Assembly: GCF_033568475.1 (NCBI RefSeq)
Contig: NC_133123.1
Span: forward strand, 25,158,622 to 25,222,621
Length of the DNA stretch: 64,000 nucleotides
Source of the DNA: Henckelia pumila
Lineage: Eukaryota > Streptophyta > Magnoliopsida > Lamiales > Gesneriaceae
Reading direction: 5' to 3'
Part shown: one piece after another, positions 1 through 12,085 of the stretch
How positions within the stretch are numbered: position 1 is the stretch's first letter
Layout: every line of letters begins with the position of its first letter
Notes under the pieces: model-generated
The model's input: the letters and a program-made list of their open reading frames with translations, nothing else
Database searches by the model: none
What the model was told of the DNA's origin: nothing
Made by a program: the position numbers and the translations under genes

Positions 1-1331
1 TACAAAGCCTCATAAGGTGTCATGCAAATGCTACTGTGATAGCTATTATTATAGGCGAATTCAATAAGGGGTAGGTTCCGGCTCCATTTAACATTGAAAT
101 CTAGTGCACACGCTCTCAACATATCTTCCAATGTCTGAATGGTCCTTTCAGTCTGTCCGTCCATCTGAGGATGGTAGGCATTGCTCAGTGTTACATTGGT
201 GCCCATTGCTTGTTGGAAGCTCTTCCAAAATTTTGTTGCGAACCTCGGATCTCTATCAGATAAGATACTAACTGGGACGCCATGCAATCTAACAATATTG
301 TCCAGGTAAATTGATGCTAGCTTTTCAAGATTGTAATTCATGCGTACGGGTAGGAAGTGGGCAGATTTTGTCAATCTATCCACCACTACCCATATGGCAT
401 TATGCCCCTGATTGACCTTAGGTAATCCTACCACAAAGTCCATGGATATATGTTCCCATTTCCATTGTGGGATTGTCAGAGGTTGTAGGAGTCCTCCTGG
501 TCTCTGATGTTCCGCTTTGACCTGTTGACATACCAAACATCGTGCAACAAATTCTGCGACATCTTTCTTCATACCATTCCACCAAATGTTTTGCTTCAAG
601 TCCTTGTATATCTTAGTACTTCGAGGGTGTACTGAAAATTTGGACTTGTGTGCAATTGACATTACTTCTCGTCGAAGGCCCTCTTTATCTGGTACACATA
701 ACCTTGCTTTCATCCATACTATCCCATCGTCATCTACACAAAAGTCAAGACTCTTCCCAATCTTTACCTGTTCCTTCAATTTGATCAGATTTGGGTCAGT
801 GCTTTGACTTACTTTGATGGTTTCTCTTAAATAGGGTGTCACCATTATAGATGTGAGGATTAATTTTTCTGCGTTCTTTCTACTCAAAGCATCTGCTACT
901 TTTTTGGTCTTCCCCGGATGATAGTTGATTGTTAGATCATAATCTTTCAGCAGTTCCATCCATCTTCTTTGTCTTATGTAGAGCTCTTTCTGGGTGAACA
1001 AATACTTTAAGCTATGATGGTCTGTGAAAACGTCGCACTTTGCTCCATAAAGGTAGTGTCTCCAAATTTTAAGGGAAAAGACCACTGCTGCCAATTCTAG
1101 ATCATGAGTAGGGTAATTTTGCTCATAAGTCTTCAGTTGTCTTGATGCGTACACTACTACTCTCCCATCTTGCATGAGTACACACCCGAGTCCCTGTTTG
1201 GACGCATCGCTGTATACAGTGAAACCTTTATTTTCTGAGGGTAAAACCAAAACTGGGGCTGATGCCAGCCGTTGCTTCAATGACTCAAAGCTCCGTTCAC
1301 ATGCTTCATTCTATTCGAATTTGGAATTCTT
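1..1331 (-). pseudogene. Ty3/gypsy pol: RNase H and integrase part
   Basis: Continues the pol frame of 3077-1332 after in-frame TAG codons (1334-1332 and 1313-1311). It holds an RNase H domain (motif YSDAS, about 1240-1210), the histidine-cysteine zinc finger of integrase (about 660-530) and the integrase core with the motif SDRDPRF (about 262-240). Reading runs off the left edge in the conserved integrase stretch [15 protein letters not shown]. Comparison with family members suggests that the two TAGs replace an Arg and a Trp codon. The product would have been cleaved from the pol polyprotein to remove RNA and insert cDNA. Confidence 0.85.
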
Positions 1332-3077
1332 CTATGTAAGTTTAGTAAGAGGTACAACAATAGAAGAAAATCCTTCAACTAATTTTCGATAGTAACCTGC
1401 CAATCCCAAGAAGCTTCGGATTTCGGTTACTGTCGTCGGCCTTGGCCACTCCAGCATGGCCTCAACTTTCTTTGGGTTTACAGTCACGCCGCCTTCAGAA
1501 ACAATGTGGCCCAAGAAAGCGACACTCTTCAACCAAAATTCATATTTTTTAAATTTAGCATAGAGTTCTTTCTCTCTCAGGGTTTGGAGTATGGTCTGAA
1601 GGTGTATTTCATGTTCTTGTGTGCTAGGAGAGTATACTAATATATCATCAATGAAGACGACCACGAATTTATCCAAGAAAGGTCTGAACACCCGATTCAT
1701 GAGGTCCATAAAGGCTGCCGGGGCATTTGTCAACCCAAATGGCATCACTAAGAATTCGTAATGACCGTACCTAGTCCGAAATGCTGTTTTTGAAACATCT
1801 TCTGCCTTTACTTTTAATTGATGGTATCCCGACCTCAGATCTAGTTTTGAGAATACCTTGGCTCCCTTCAGTTGGTCAAACAAGTCATCTATTCTGGGCA
1901 ATGGATACTTGTTCTTAATCGTGATTTTGTTCAATTCTCGGTAATCGATGCACAACCTCAGACTACCATCCTTTTTCTTCACAAATAAGACGGGAGCCCC
2001 CCATGGTAAAGAACTAGGTCGGATCTGTTTCTTGTCAAGAAATTCCTGGATTTGTTCCTTGAGTTCTTTCATTTCTACTGGGGCCATGCGATAGGGTGCC
2101 TTGGATATAGGAGCGGCGTCAGGAACGAGATTTATCTCAAATTCGATTTCTCGATCGGTCATTGAGCCTGGCAACTCCTCAGGGAAAACATCAGGAAATT
2201 CTTGCCCTACCGGAATGTCGTCGAGTTTTACCTCCTTATCCTCTTTAACTTCAGTGATGAAGGCCAGGAAAGTTTCAGTCCCTTCCCTCATCATCTTCCA
2301 TGCCCTTGAAACAGAGAGAATAACTTTCTCTTTGGATTTCCGTTTACGTATGTTTCCTTGATACATGACTTCGGTATGATTTGACAGCTTCATTGTCACA
2401 TTCTTACCCCTACAGTCTACCATGGCGTGGTTCTTTGCTAGCCAATCCATCCACAATATGGCATCAAAGCCCGTCATATTGAGCTGAATCAGATTGGCGC
2501 TGAGTTTGCATCCTTTTAGGTCAATCTCACACTCTCGATAGAGAGTGTAGGACACCAAAGTTTTTCCTCCCGGGGTTGAAACTTTGTAAGGTTCAGACAA
2601 TAACTCACTTTTCAATCTTAGCTTCTTAGCAAAATGCTTTGATATGAATGAATGGGTAGCACCACAATCAAATAATACATAGGCAGGTAAGTGGTTAATA
2701 AGAATGGTACCTGCCACCACTTCATTTGAAATGTCAGCCTCCTCTTCTGTCATCGCAAATACTCGGGCATTGGTGCCAGCCTTATTCTCCTTATTGCCAA
2801 AAGAGGTTGGAGTGTTATCCTTTACTTCTGGGTTGGGGCACTGGTTCATGCGATGTCCAAACTGTCCACACCGAAAACATGCCCCCATCAGGTATCGACA
2901 TTCGCCATCATGTTTCTTCTTGCACTTTGGGCAATCTTTGGCTTCTAACTTGTACTGCTTGCCCACGATACTGGCTACTTGAAGTTGGCTTCTTGAAATT
3001 TTGATTTTGATTGAGGTTATACAAAGGTCGTTTGAGCTTATTCTCTTCATCTCTCCTTTTGATGTCTGCCTCCGCAC
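1332..3077 (-). pseudogene. Ty3/gypsy nucleocapsid end, protease and reverse transcriptase
   Basis: Open frame of 581 codons. In order: a Cys-rich pair ending in a CCHC zinc knuckle ([14 protein letters not shown]), an aspartic protease with [11 protein letters not shown], where Cys stands where Ser/Thr is usual next to the catalytic Asp, and a full reverse transcriptase with FIDDILVYS at about 1655-1630. The first ~30 codons are out of the true gag frame: gag from 3810 crosses into this frame near 2960-2985. The ATG at 3077 is therefore not a real start but a product of the frameshift. The frame ends at a TAG inside pol. Confidence 0.88.
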
Positions 3078-3810
3078 GGATAGCTGCTCCTATTAAGTCT
3101 TCAAAATTGTTTGGCTCAAAGACGGCTAGTGCAGACTGAATACGGCTAGACAGACCTTTGGTGAAACGGTGTATTTTTAGCGTCTCATCAGCCATAACAG
3201 TAGGTGAATATGTTCCCAAGGAGTGAAATTTGGACACATAATCCACCACCGTCATTTCAGGCGTCTGCTTCATGTTCTCGAACTTCGATAGCCTTTGCAT
3301 TTTCACTGCAGTTGGGAAGTAGTGTTTCAGGAAAGCTCCCCGGAACCTCGGCCAGGTTATGGGTCCCATCTGTGCCATCGGAGGCGAGACTCCTTCCCAC
3401 CATTTGGCAGCTTCACCAGTAAGGAAAGGAGTGGATACTTCAACGCTAATATCATGGGGAACTTCCATTAGTCGTAAATTGGTCTCCATTTCCTTCATCC
3501 ACTTCTGTGCGGTTTCGGGGTCGGAACCTCCTTCGAAATTTGGGACTCGTGCCTTTTTAAGTGCTTCATAATGATACTTAGTCCCTTGAGGTGGTGGAGG
3601 TGGCGGCGAATTTGCTCCAGGTACGTTTCCCAAGCCGTGTAAGGTCGTTGCTACTACTGTTGCTATTGCCATGAGATCCTCACAACTAAGTCTCCCAGGG
3701 TGATGATTGCGCTGGTCCTCGCCTTCCTCCTCACTATCGCGAGGATTGGCATAGCGAGGGTTGTGGTTGTTACGGGGTGGTCTGCCCGCCATGTCCTTCC
3801 AGGAGTACAA
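2908..3810 (-). pseudogene. Ty3/gypsy gag
   Basis: 300-codon frame beginning at ATG 3810. After an Arg/Asn/Pro-rich N-terminus it has the retrotransposon gag core (about residues 85-215, with TGEAAKWWEG and YVSKFHSLG). The last ~25 residues are out of frame: the nucleocapsid knuckles lie in the overlapping frame of 3077-1332, so a single frameshift near 2960-2985 separates gag from its own zinc fingers. Gag would package element RNA in cytoplasmic particles. The first ATG is chosen because it stands just 5' of the conserved core and no upstream in-frame start is seen. Confidence 0.85.
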
Positions 3811-4055
3811 TTAGTTAAGATTGATTATAAAAATTCAGGAGTAGGTTTAGTTATTAACATGTAATAAAGCCATACAAATGAGAATTAGATCATGAAATAA
3901 CGAATAAAAGTTTTACTAAGAAGCAAGATAACAATACTGAAAACCATTGTTTTGACATCACCAATCCTAAAATATAAAAAAAATGTTTTCAACCACCACT
4001 CCTAATAAAATACTAAAACTCCAAATAGATAATATTAGTAATTGTACGGTTGCTA

Positions 4056-4505
4056 CTAGTTATCATCACTTTTATTTCCTGGGTCCTCAGTCGGTGCCAC
4101 TTCTTGGTCCTCTTCAGCTGTCGACTCGTAATCTGGGTCTTCTTCTGGTTCTTCTTCTTCTTCCTCCAAATCAATTGGTTGTTGTCGTAACTCTTGCTCG
4201 TCCAAGTCTCTTCGATAGCGATCATACTCGCTTTGCATCAAGGCGGTGTGCCTTCTCTCCTCTTCGCACCTGACAACTAACTCCTGATGGGTAGCTCAAA
4301 CTTCTCGGATTGTTTGTTCGGCCCCAGCTAGGTAGTGTGCAAAGCGCCCCACGTCCCGTCGATGATGGTCGATTTCGTCCATGAGATCTCCTTGTTTACG
4401 TCGGTCTTGCTCCAGGTTTTCTTGAAAAGTACGATTCTCCCTCATCCTAATTCGTAGAGCTTGCTCGAGGGCGAGGATATGGGACTGGGAATGAGTAGTT
4501 GGCAT
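4056..4505 (-). pseudogene. Leader ORF upstream of gag, interrupted by TGA
   Basis: Between the primer binding site and gag lies a 150-codon frame, ATG at 4505 and stop at 4058-4056, broken by one in-frame TGA at 4298-4296. The first part is rich in Arg, Glu and Gln with a heptad-like pattern that suggests a coiled coil (about residues 8-55). The second part is strongly acidic (runs of Glu/Asp) and ends SDDN. The two parts are in the same frame. I do not recognise the product. Extra ORFs upstream of gag are known in some plant LTR elements, but this may also be a non-coding leader that stayed open by chance. Confidence 0.45.
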
Positions 4506-4829
4506 TTCCTATTTTAACAAGATACATCAGAGGACGAAATTAAAGTTAGTAAGGTGCATGGAGTTTGAACCAAAAGCCCGACCAAGATGTTTGTAAAATT
4601 TTATTTATTTACGTGAATTTTTTTTAATTTTATTAATATATATAAATAATTAATTAAATAGTTTTAAATAATTAAATACTTAATTAAATTATTGGTTTAT
4701 TCCATTCACTTCAAAGTATTTCTTGAATAATACAAAATTGATTAATTAACTTGATTAGTTACTTACGAAAGAAAGATAAGAAAAGGAAAAGAAAGAAAGA
4801 CGAAAAAAATCCTTCTGTTCGAGCTCATA

Positions 4830-4832
<3 letters not shown>

Positions 4833-4872
<40 letters not shown>
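4833..4872. repeat. (TTA)n microsatellite
   Basis: Uninterrupted trinucleotide ATT/TTA tract in the leader of the left Ty3/gypsy element. Confidence 0.9.
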
Positions 4873-4876
<4 letters not shown>

Positions 4877-5213
4877 TTTTTTAACTAAATCAGTAAAGAT
4901 AAATTTGATTAATTCATTATCCATTCAATGGTTAATCGATATAGATTTTATTTTATTTAATCTGTAAAGATTTGGTTAGTTTGAACAACACATCCCTATG
5001 ATAATCTTCTAAACTTCCATATCTAAACAACCACTACGTAATCTTATCCCCAAAATCACGAAAATAATATTAATTGATTATGCATTAAGTTACCATTACG
5101 TTTGTTATAACAAAAAAAAAATAAATAAATAAAAAAAATAATGAAACTCTACAAAATCAAATTTTAACAGCTCACAACTAATCCAAGATTTTTTTTCCCA
5201 TCAAGATCGTGAA

Positions 5214-5230
5214 CTTATGCTTTGATACCA
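5214..5230 (-). other. Primer binding site, tRNA-iMet type
   Basis: Minus-strand reading gives TGGTATCAAAGCATAAG six bases downstream of the LTR end, close to the usual TGGTATCAGAGC that pairs with the 3' end of initiator methionine tRNA for minus-strand DNA synthesis. One position differs from the common form. Confidence 0.85.
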
Positions 5231-5236
5231 CTAAAA

Positions 5237-6049
5237 TGTCACGCCCCGAGTTGTATGGCATGAACATTGACAGTGTTCTTGTAATATACAATTTAACTAA
5301 ATTTTCAAAGAACACTAAGCCTGAAAATAAACGAGATTTATTTCCCAAAACAAACAGAATGTCTGACAATTCCTTAACAAATAATTTCAGCAACTAACTT
5401 ATTTCAAACCATTTAAAAGAACGATTATTTAGAAATTTAAATAAAATGTTTCAAACTAAACAAGAAGAAGAAAAACAGCAACTATGCACTCCAAGTCATT
5501 CACCAACCCCAAAATTCAGCAAACTCTTGATCCTCAATTGTATCCTCATCTGAAAGAGATATACATATGAATGATACTGCTTAAAACATTCACAATAATT
5601 ACGAGTTCAAAATTTCACACATATTATCTGGCTTAACTCCCCAGATTAGATCATAATGTCTGGCTTAACTTTCCAGACTGGATCATGAGTATCTGGCTTA
5701 ACTCCCCAGATTGAATCATAAATATCTGGATTAACTCCCCAGATTGGATCATAATGTATGACTTAACTCCTCAGACTGGATCATAAGTTTATAACATCAA
5801 AATTAAGATCATAAAGATATCAATAGAATACTCGACTACTTACGATTTTCTACTTGGTGACGAAGTTTACTTGACTGCAAGAGGGCTCGGCCGGAATCCT
5901 CCCAAGTGAGACTTCACGATCATACTAATAAAGAGATAGAATGATAGAGAAAAGTTTTTCAGCTAATTATTTTTCTTACGTCTTCGTTAATCACAATGCT
6001 GGAAGAAAATAGTTTTAAATACCTAATAAGGTATTGGACCGGGGTGACA
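5237..6049 (-). repeat. 5' LTR of the left Ty3/gypsy element
   Basis: 813-bp LTR. On the minus strand it starts TGTCACCCCGGTCC and ends GGGGCGTGACA, giving the TG...CA termini. It would carry the promoter and polyadenylation site. An internal tandem array of about five ~32-bp units (5626-5788) is annotated separately. The partner LTR is outside the window. Confidence 0.88.
5626..5788 (-). repeat. Tandem ~32-bp repeats inside LTR
   Basis: Five imperfect direct copies of a unit with the core TGGCTTAACTCCCCAGA followed by TTGGATCATAA. Such subrepeats in LTRs often vary in number between copies and may bind host factors; that role is inference. Confidence 0.8.
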
Positions 6050-6164
6050 TTTAGGCCTAAGGACGTGGGCCTCACATGGATACATATCTGTTTTCATGCA
6101 AATCAATCCAATTCAATATTAATATCCAATTCAGTTCAATTCGGATATGATTGAAGGTCTCTTG

Positions 6165-6320
6165 TGAAATGGTCTTACGGATTTTTACTCGTGAGACGAT
6201 TCAATTTAACTCATATTTACAATAAAAAAAATAATATTTTTTACATAAAAAGTGATATTTTTTTCTGAAAGACCCAAATAAAAGATTCGTATCACGAAAT
6301 TGATACGTGAGACCGTCTCA
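6165..6320. mobile_element. MITE with GTGAGAC...GTCTCAC ends
   Basis: Terminal inverted repeats read GGTCTCTTGTGA at the left and TGAGACCGTCTCACA at the right, with AT-rich sequence between. The ends resemble a short non-autonomous element abundant in asterid genomes. No coding capacity. Confidence 0.65.
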
Positions 6321-6781
6321 CAATATTTTTTGTTTAAAATTTAAAATTTTGTTCGAATTCATTAATGGTGTTCTACGAGCATTATGTATACCATATTTTA
6401 TTTTTTGAATGAAACATTTTTATTATTATAGCTGCCATATCGTCATTTAATAGGCTATAAGTTGAGTGGTTTAATTTTTTCCATAGTTCATGATAAATTT
6501 AAAATTCAAAAACTTTGAAAAGTGATATTTGTGGTTGGTTATATTTTTGTGATTATTTTGGTTCAAGAAAATTAAAAAGATTTGGTTGCAACATTTTTGA
6601 AGGATTGTAAAAAGATTGTGATTATTTGTTAATTAAAGATATTGATTAATATATTTGAAGGTATTATTTTGAATTTATGAGAAGATCTAATATTGGAAAA
6701 GATGTGATGATGATATTATTTTGAATATATGGTAGATATGATATTTGGAAAATTTTGTTCTATATCTTAAAAATGATATAT
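6321..6781. other. AT-rich intergenic DNA, no gene seen
   Basis: No ORF with recognisable similarity. Short stretches (about 6090-6160 and 6470-6505) resemble 24842-24912 and 25200-25250 near the PIP1 gene, so this is part of the duplicated neighbourhood. Confidence 0.5.
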
Positions 6782-7379
6782 GGTTGTATTTACTTGGCTT
6801 GATAAACATAAGATGAGTTTATTAATTCAATCTTGTTCCTTGTTTACTAGTTACAAAAAGTTAATTCTCCACAAATCTGAAAGTCCGTCATTTAACACTC
6901 ATTTCATATGATATGTCATCCTTCATTTCTCAAGGTATAACATATCCTGATCTATATTTGTGGGAAAAAAATCCAAATTCTTCGTTTATCTCCGTCTTTC
7001 GTTTCCCTCCTAATTCTTTCTTTTTCCCTCCCAATTTCTCATATTCAATTTTATGTAACTATGAAAAATACATATTTTTATATCCAATAATTTTGTTAAA
7101 TGAAAATGTCTCATATGTGAATCAATAATAATTTTAAATATTCAATAATAATCCAATTCAAATTTTATGAATACAAAAGTAAACATAAGATTATTTATCA
7201 TATAGGTGGAGGGTAAAAATTTAATTCATTCCTCAATCATTATTTGCATTTCTAAAATTAATAACTCAAAATAAATATTTTACTTTTTATCCTTTATTAT
7301 TCCACATCCTTTAAAATCATTGTAATAGTTCTAGTATGATTTATCCATATGTAATCTAATCCACTAAGTAAACGCAGCC
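6782..7379. mobile_element. ~600-bp MITE, copy 1 of a three-copy family
   Basis: Starts GGTTGTATTTACTTG and ends AAGTAAACGCAGCC, imperfect terminal inverted repeats. The same element occurs in inverse orientation at 24059-24663 and as a 3' fragment at 10833-11058. Shared internal landmarks include a 'gattatttatcata(ta)ggtggagggtaaaaa' segment. It has no coding capacity. The flanks are low complexity (atatat on both sides), so the target duplication is ambiguous. Confidence 0.7.
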
Positions 7380-8405
7380 ATATATGGATGAGTTATCAAT
7401 GATTTTGAAGATTGCATGTAGAGTGTGACCAATAGGCGAGCTTTCATAGTCAAATATTTCCGAGTGTATTTGGTTGTTGATTTGTGATCGTTTCTAGTTG
7501 CTTTTATGCTTCACATTCATTTAGACATTTATTTAAGAAATTTTTTGGGAGAGAGCGATATTTCGTCAAGGGCGGAGCCAAAGCATAGGCCCGGGTGGCA
7601 AAAAATTTTAATTTTTTAATATATTAATATATATTAAATTTGAGTATAATTTATTAATAGCCCGGATAACTCAATTTCAAAAATAATAGAGTCCAAATTA
7701 GCCCATAAAACAAAGTGGGATAAAGAAAAAAAATTGATCAATTAAGTATGAGTCTAATTTATTAATAGCTCCGATCCTAACCTAATTTCAAAAATAAAAA
7801 AATTCATTGCAACAGATAAATTAAACAGAGAGATTAAAAAAATGGTTTTTATCGTTCACATTTGTTATTTTTATACGTAAATGGATAAGAATGTGTACGC
7901 AAAATAGATATGAATTGTTCTTGAGAGAGAATAAATTAACCAAATTATTTAATTATTTTGTTTCGTATTCTTTTTGTTGTTATTAATTAAATAAGGTCAA
8001 CAAACAACTTAATCAGGTACAATATTCTTTTTTTTTTTTTTGCTTTTTGCTCTGTTTATGATTTATATTAAAAATTTTCTAATGTTGAAAAATGGTTAAT
8101 ATTTAGAAAATAATTAATGCTCATTTGATTATTTGATAGATATAAATTGAAACCATTATTTTATTTTTAATAAATAATTAAAATCCTTATATTCTATTTT
8201 AATAAATAACTATTTTATTTTATTTATTTTAGTTAATAATTATAATACTGGATTTGATTTAGTTTAACTAAGTTTTTTAAAAAAGAACAGTGATTGAGAT
8301 TATTTAAAATTAATATTGAATGTTTTTATTTAAAGAATATGGACTTCAAGTTTTAATATCTTAAGATGATATATGGTAGAATTGCATATATTATGTATTT
8401 TGGAA
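7146..8405. repeat. Duplicated block A (paired with 10833-12085)
   Basis: About 1.25 kb that aligns nearly end to end with 10833-12085 in the same orientation. Landmarks present in both are GCATAGGCCCGGGTGGCAAA, an 'ataaggtcaacaaa' segment and the terminal 'attatgtattttggaaga'. It begins inside the MITE of 6782-7379 and contains no gene. Differences are scattered substitutions and short indels. Confidence 0.85.
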
Positions 8406-8514
8406 GATATTATATATTAGCTAGCAGTAGGGGCACACACAATGCGTGTGTAACGACAAACATTATGTAGTTCTAGTTTATTCACATGCTGCTAAAACTT
8501 TAGTTAGTTGGTAG

Positions 8515-9226
8515 ACCGGTCCTATTTTCTATTTTTTAATTCAAACTCATAAGCCTTTAGGTCAGCAAGTAGATCATGAAGTTTTATTTTATTCAGGTCC
8601 TTTGATTTCCTCATTGCCACTGTTTTTACATCCTATTATTTGGGAAGACTTCGAATAACTTTCAGGATAATTTATCGGTTGGGATATGTCTTTCCCAGAG
8701 CATTGAGTTCAATCACAATGCTACTGACTCGTTCATCAAACTCTGTCATTGATTCTCTTGGCTTCATTTTGATATTATCAAATTTTTGAGTATCCACTAA
8801 TAATTTGTTTTGTTTTGTCTGTTCATTCCCTTCACAAAGGTGAATCAATTTATCCCAAATTTCTTTTTCAGTTTTACACATCTTGATCTTGCTGAAAGTA
8901 TTTTTGTCAAGAGTCTTGTATAAAATGTCTTTAGCAACATTGTCAAAATTTGCTTTCTTCTTATCTTCAGCAGTCCATTCCACCCTTGGTTTCTCGATGT
9001 ATTGTGGTACACCACTTGAGATAGCTATAACAGTGTTTACTTTGGTGATGGCAAGAGGTTCATCAGTGATAAAAATCACATATCATCATCTAGAGCTGAT
9101 AGGTGTGCTTGCATACGTATCTTTCAGTTACCAAAGTCCTCTTTATAGACATAGGAATTTTGCTGAATTAAGACATCTTGAGATAGTGTTCAGAAGAAAG
9201 ATAAAAAATCTGCTCTAATACCACTT
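8515..9226 (-). pseudogene. Ty1/copia gag (UBN2) remnant with primer binding site
   Basis: Minus strand. The longest open piece is 9079-8672, with gag/UBN2 landmarks (residues EKEIWDKLIHLCEGNEQ and MTEFDERVSSIVIELNALG). Similarity extends in both directions through stops: upstream to about 9160 (a TAA two codons after an ATG) and downstream to about 8515 with the motif LHDLLADLKAYEFEL. Just below the LTR end, 9223-9209 reads TGGTATTAGAGC on the minus strand, the iMet-tRNA primer site. Protease, integrase and RT are absent, so the element was truncated. Confidence 0.8.
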
Positions 9227-10832
9227 GTTAGGATCGATTTAGAGTGTAGAGGGGGTTAATACACTTAAAAAATTATTTGAATGAGTTGAGGGCGAATTCA
9301 ATCAGTTTGGTGATTGAGTTCTAAATTTATCTTGGTGTCTAATGCAAATTGACAAACAATATGCCTGCGAAAATATGTCAAAAGGCAGATTCTAAACACT
9401 TGATGAAAATGTATATGCACAGTCGATAGAATGTATGTAAACTGATGAAAGACACGGTGAGATGTTTATGGATGTTCGGAGATTTCAATTACTCCTACGT
9501 CACACTTCTTCCTCCTCGGAAGGATGTCACTAGAAAACTTAGAATTTTACAAGCAATTTGCAAAACCCCGATCCGGTTTAGGACTTATCCACTCCCTAAA
9601 CAAGAATTGCTAGTTACAACTCAGTTTCAGTCCTAGACTGATAAAATACAGATGTTTACAACTCGTTTCAACTTAGCACAAAAATGATCTTTCAATGATC
9701 AGAATAACAGTTTAGATGTTTGTGCTTCGAGTTCCTTAAGAGATTTTCTTCTTCGGACTTGAAAGCTCAAATATTCTTACAAGCAAGCGTTTTGGCAAAA
9801 GTTTTTCTTCGATAGATTGAGGCTCTTTTTTATAGCTAGTCTTTGGATGCCAACGGTAATAATTTCAAAAAAGATCTCTGAAGAAATTTGAAATATACTC
9901 GTTGCTTTTGTCACATTCATGAACAAATTCTGAAGCCGACATTTTCTTGGATCGTGGTAGGGATGTAAACGAGCCGAACCGAGCTTTTGAATGTTCAAGC
10001 TCGGTTTATTTATAAACGAGCCGAGCCCGAGCTTATTTAACGAATATATTCATGGCTCACGAGCTTATTCGAGCTTTTATTGAGCCTAAACGAGCTTAAC
10101 ATATATAAACTATTAATTTAAATATTCATTAAATTAATTAAAAACTAAATTTTATATTTGAAAAAATATATAATATTATTATTAAAATTTGTAATTTTAT
10201 TCTAATAAATTAATTTTTATAGATTTTTCAATATTTTTCATAAGTAAAGTGTAAATTTATAAATTAAATATCAATACTATTATTTTTTCGTCTAAGAGAT
10301 GACTTACGAGCTTGTTATCGAGCCTGTTAACGAGCTAACGAGCCGAATATTGTAAAGCTCGAGCTTGGTTCGTTTGCCTTAACAAGCCTCATTAAACGAG
10401 CTCGAACGAGCTTTTAACAAGCCGAGACCCGAACAGTTCGTCTCATTTACATCCCTAGATCGTGGCACTACTTCTGCATAATGTGTCAGAGTACGAAAAA
10501 TTTTATCCAATCAGACACGCTGGTAGACTGATAATCGCGATGGTAGACTGATGCATTCAGAAGATCGGTTTATCATTTCAGTTTAGTATCTTGAGTTTGG
10601 TTGAACTGAGAAGGATCAGTTGAGCTAGTCAAGGAAACGTGTTTTTCAGTTTAGCGTTTTTCTTAATAAAGTCGTTTTTTTCTTTGAATATTCGGTTGAG
10701 TGATTTTCTCATAAGATCGCACTTTTATTTTTTGAAGTAGCTTCAGTTTAGCTCTCTTCAGTTTATCTCGTATTAGTTTTATCCCAATAGTTTAGTACTT
10801 TACTTATAAACACTAAAACTTAATTCTCAACA
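9226..10832 (-). repeat. Ty1/copia LTR with a nested hAT MITE
   Basis: On the minus strand it begins TGTTGAGAATTAAG at 10832 and ends CGATCCTAACA at 9226, directly followed by the primer binding site and gag remnant. The 1607-bp span includes the 500-bp insertion 9958-10457 plus its 8-bp duplication, so the original LTR was about 1.1 kb. The partner LTR is missing. Confidence 0.78.
9958..10457. mobile_element. hAT-type MITE with perfect 8-bp TSD
   Basis: 500 bp starting TAGGGATGTAAACGAG and ending CTCATTTACATCCCTA, inverted ends. It is flanked on both sides by GATCGTGG (9950-9957 and 10458-10465). 8-bp duplications and TAGGGATG-type ends are hallmarks of the hAT superfamily. The interior is AT-rich, bordered by repeated GAGCTCG/GAGCC motifs, with no ORF, so it must be moved by a transposase encoded elsewhere. 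Confidence 0.92.
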
Positions 10833-12085
10833 CAATCCAAATTTTATGAATACAAAACTAAATATAAGATTATTTATCATAGGTGGAGGGTAAAAATGTA
10901 ATTCGTTCCTCAATCATTATTCCAATCCCAAAATTAATAACTCAAAGTAAACATGTTAATGTTTATCCATTATTAATATTCCACATCCTTTAAAGTCGTT
11001 TTAATAGTCTTAGTATGATTTATCCTTATGTAATCTCATCTCACTAAATAAACGCAGCCTATATGAATGAGTTATCAATGATTTTGAAGATTGTAGAGTG
11101 AGGCAATAAGAGAGCTTTCATAGTCAAATATTTCCGATTGTATATGGTTGTTGATTTGTGGTCGTTTCTAGTTGCTTTTATGCGTCACATTCATTTAGAC
11201 ATTTATTTAAGACATTTTTTGGAAAGATGAGTTCTCAAGAGAGAACGATATTCCGTCAAGGGCGAAGCCAAAGCATAGGCCCGGGTGGCAAAAAAATTTA
11301 ATTTTTTTATATATTAATATAAATTAAATTTGAGTATAATTTATTAATAGTTCGGATAACTCAATTTAAAAAATAAAAAAAATTCCAACTTAACCCATAA
11401 AACAAAGTGGACTAAAAAAAAAAATTGATCAATTAAGTATGAGTTTAATTTATTAATAGATCCTAATTTTAAAAAAAATTCATTGCAACCCATAAATTAA
11501 ACAGAGTGAGATAAGAAAAATGGTTTTTCTTGTTCACGTTTGTTATTTTTATGCGTAAATGGATAAGAATGTGTACGGAAAATAGATATGAATTGTGCTT
11601 GAGAGAGAAGAAATGAACCAAATTATTTAATTTTCTTTTTGTTTCATATTCCTTTAGTTTTTATTAATTAAATAAGGTCAACAAAGAACTTAATCAGGTA
11701 CAGTATTCTTTTTTTTCCCCTCTGTTTATGATTTATATTAAAAATTTTCTAATGTTGAAAATGGTTATTATTTAGAAAATTATTAATGCTCATTTGATTA
11801 TTTGATAGATATAAATTGAAACCATTATTTTATTGTCAATAAATAATTAAAATCATTATATTATATTTTAATAAATAACTATTTTATTTTATTTATTTTA
11901 GTTAATAATTATAAAATTGGATTTGATTTACTTTAATTAAATAAGTTTTCTTTAAAAAAAACAGTGATTGAGATTATTTAAAATTAATATTGAATGTTTT
12001 TATTTAAAGAATCTGGACTTCAAGTTTTAATATTTTAAGATGATATATGGTAGAATTGCATATATTATGTATTTTGGAAGACATG
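10833..12085. repeat. Duplicated block B (paired with 7146-8405)
   Basis: Second copy of the ~1.25-kb block. Its left end is a fragment of the three-copy MITE (to about 11058) abutting the copia LTR end at 10832. The duplicates are separated by ~2.4 kb that is mostly copia-derived. No coding region. Confidence 0.85.

Larger units (their letters stand above)
1..6049 (-). mobile_element. Ty3/gypsy LTR retrotransposon, 5' part (runs off the left edge)
   Basis: Minus-strand element entering the window at its 5' LTR (6049 down to 5237), followed by a tRNA-iMet-type primer binding site, a small leader ORF, gag, protease, reverse transcriptase, RNase H and most of integrase. The 3' end and 3' LTR lie beyond position 1, so the target duplication cannot be tested; the five bases outside the LTR are 6050-6054. 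The domain order protease-RT-RNase H-integrase is that of Ty3/gypsy. Coding is broken by a frameshift near 2960-2985 and two TAG codons at 1334-1332 and 1313-1311, so this copy cannot make an intact polyprotein. Confidence 0.93.
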
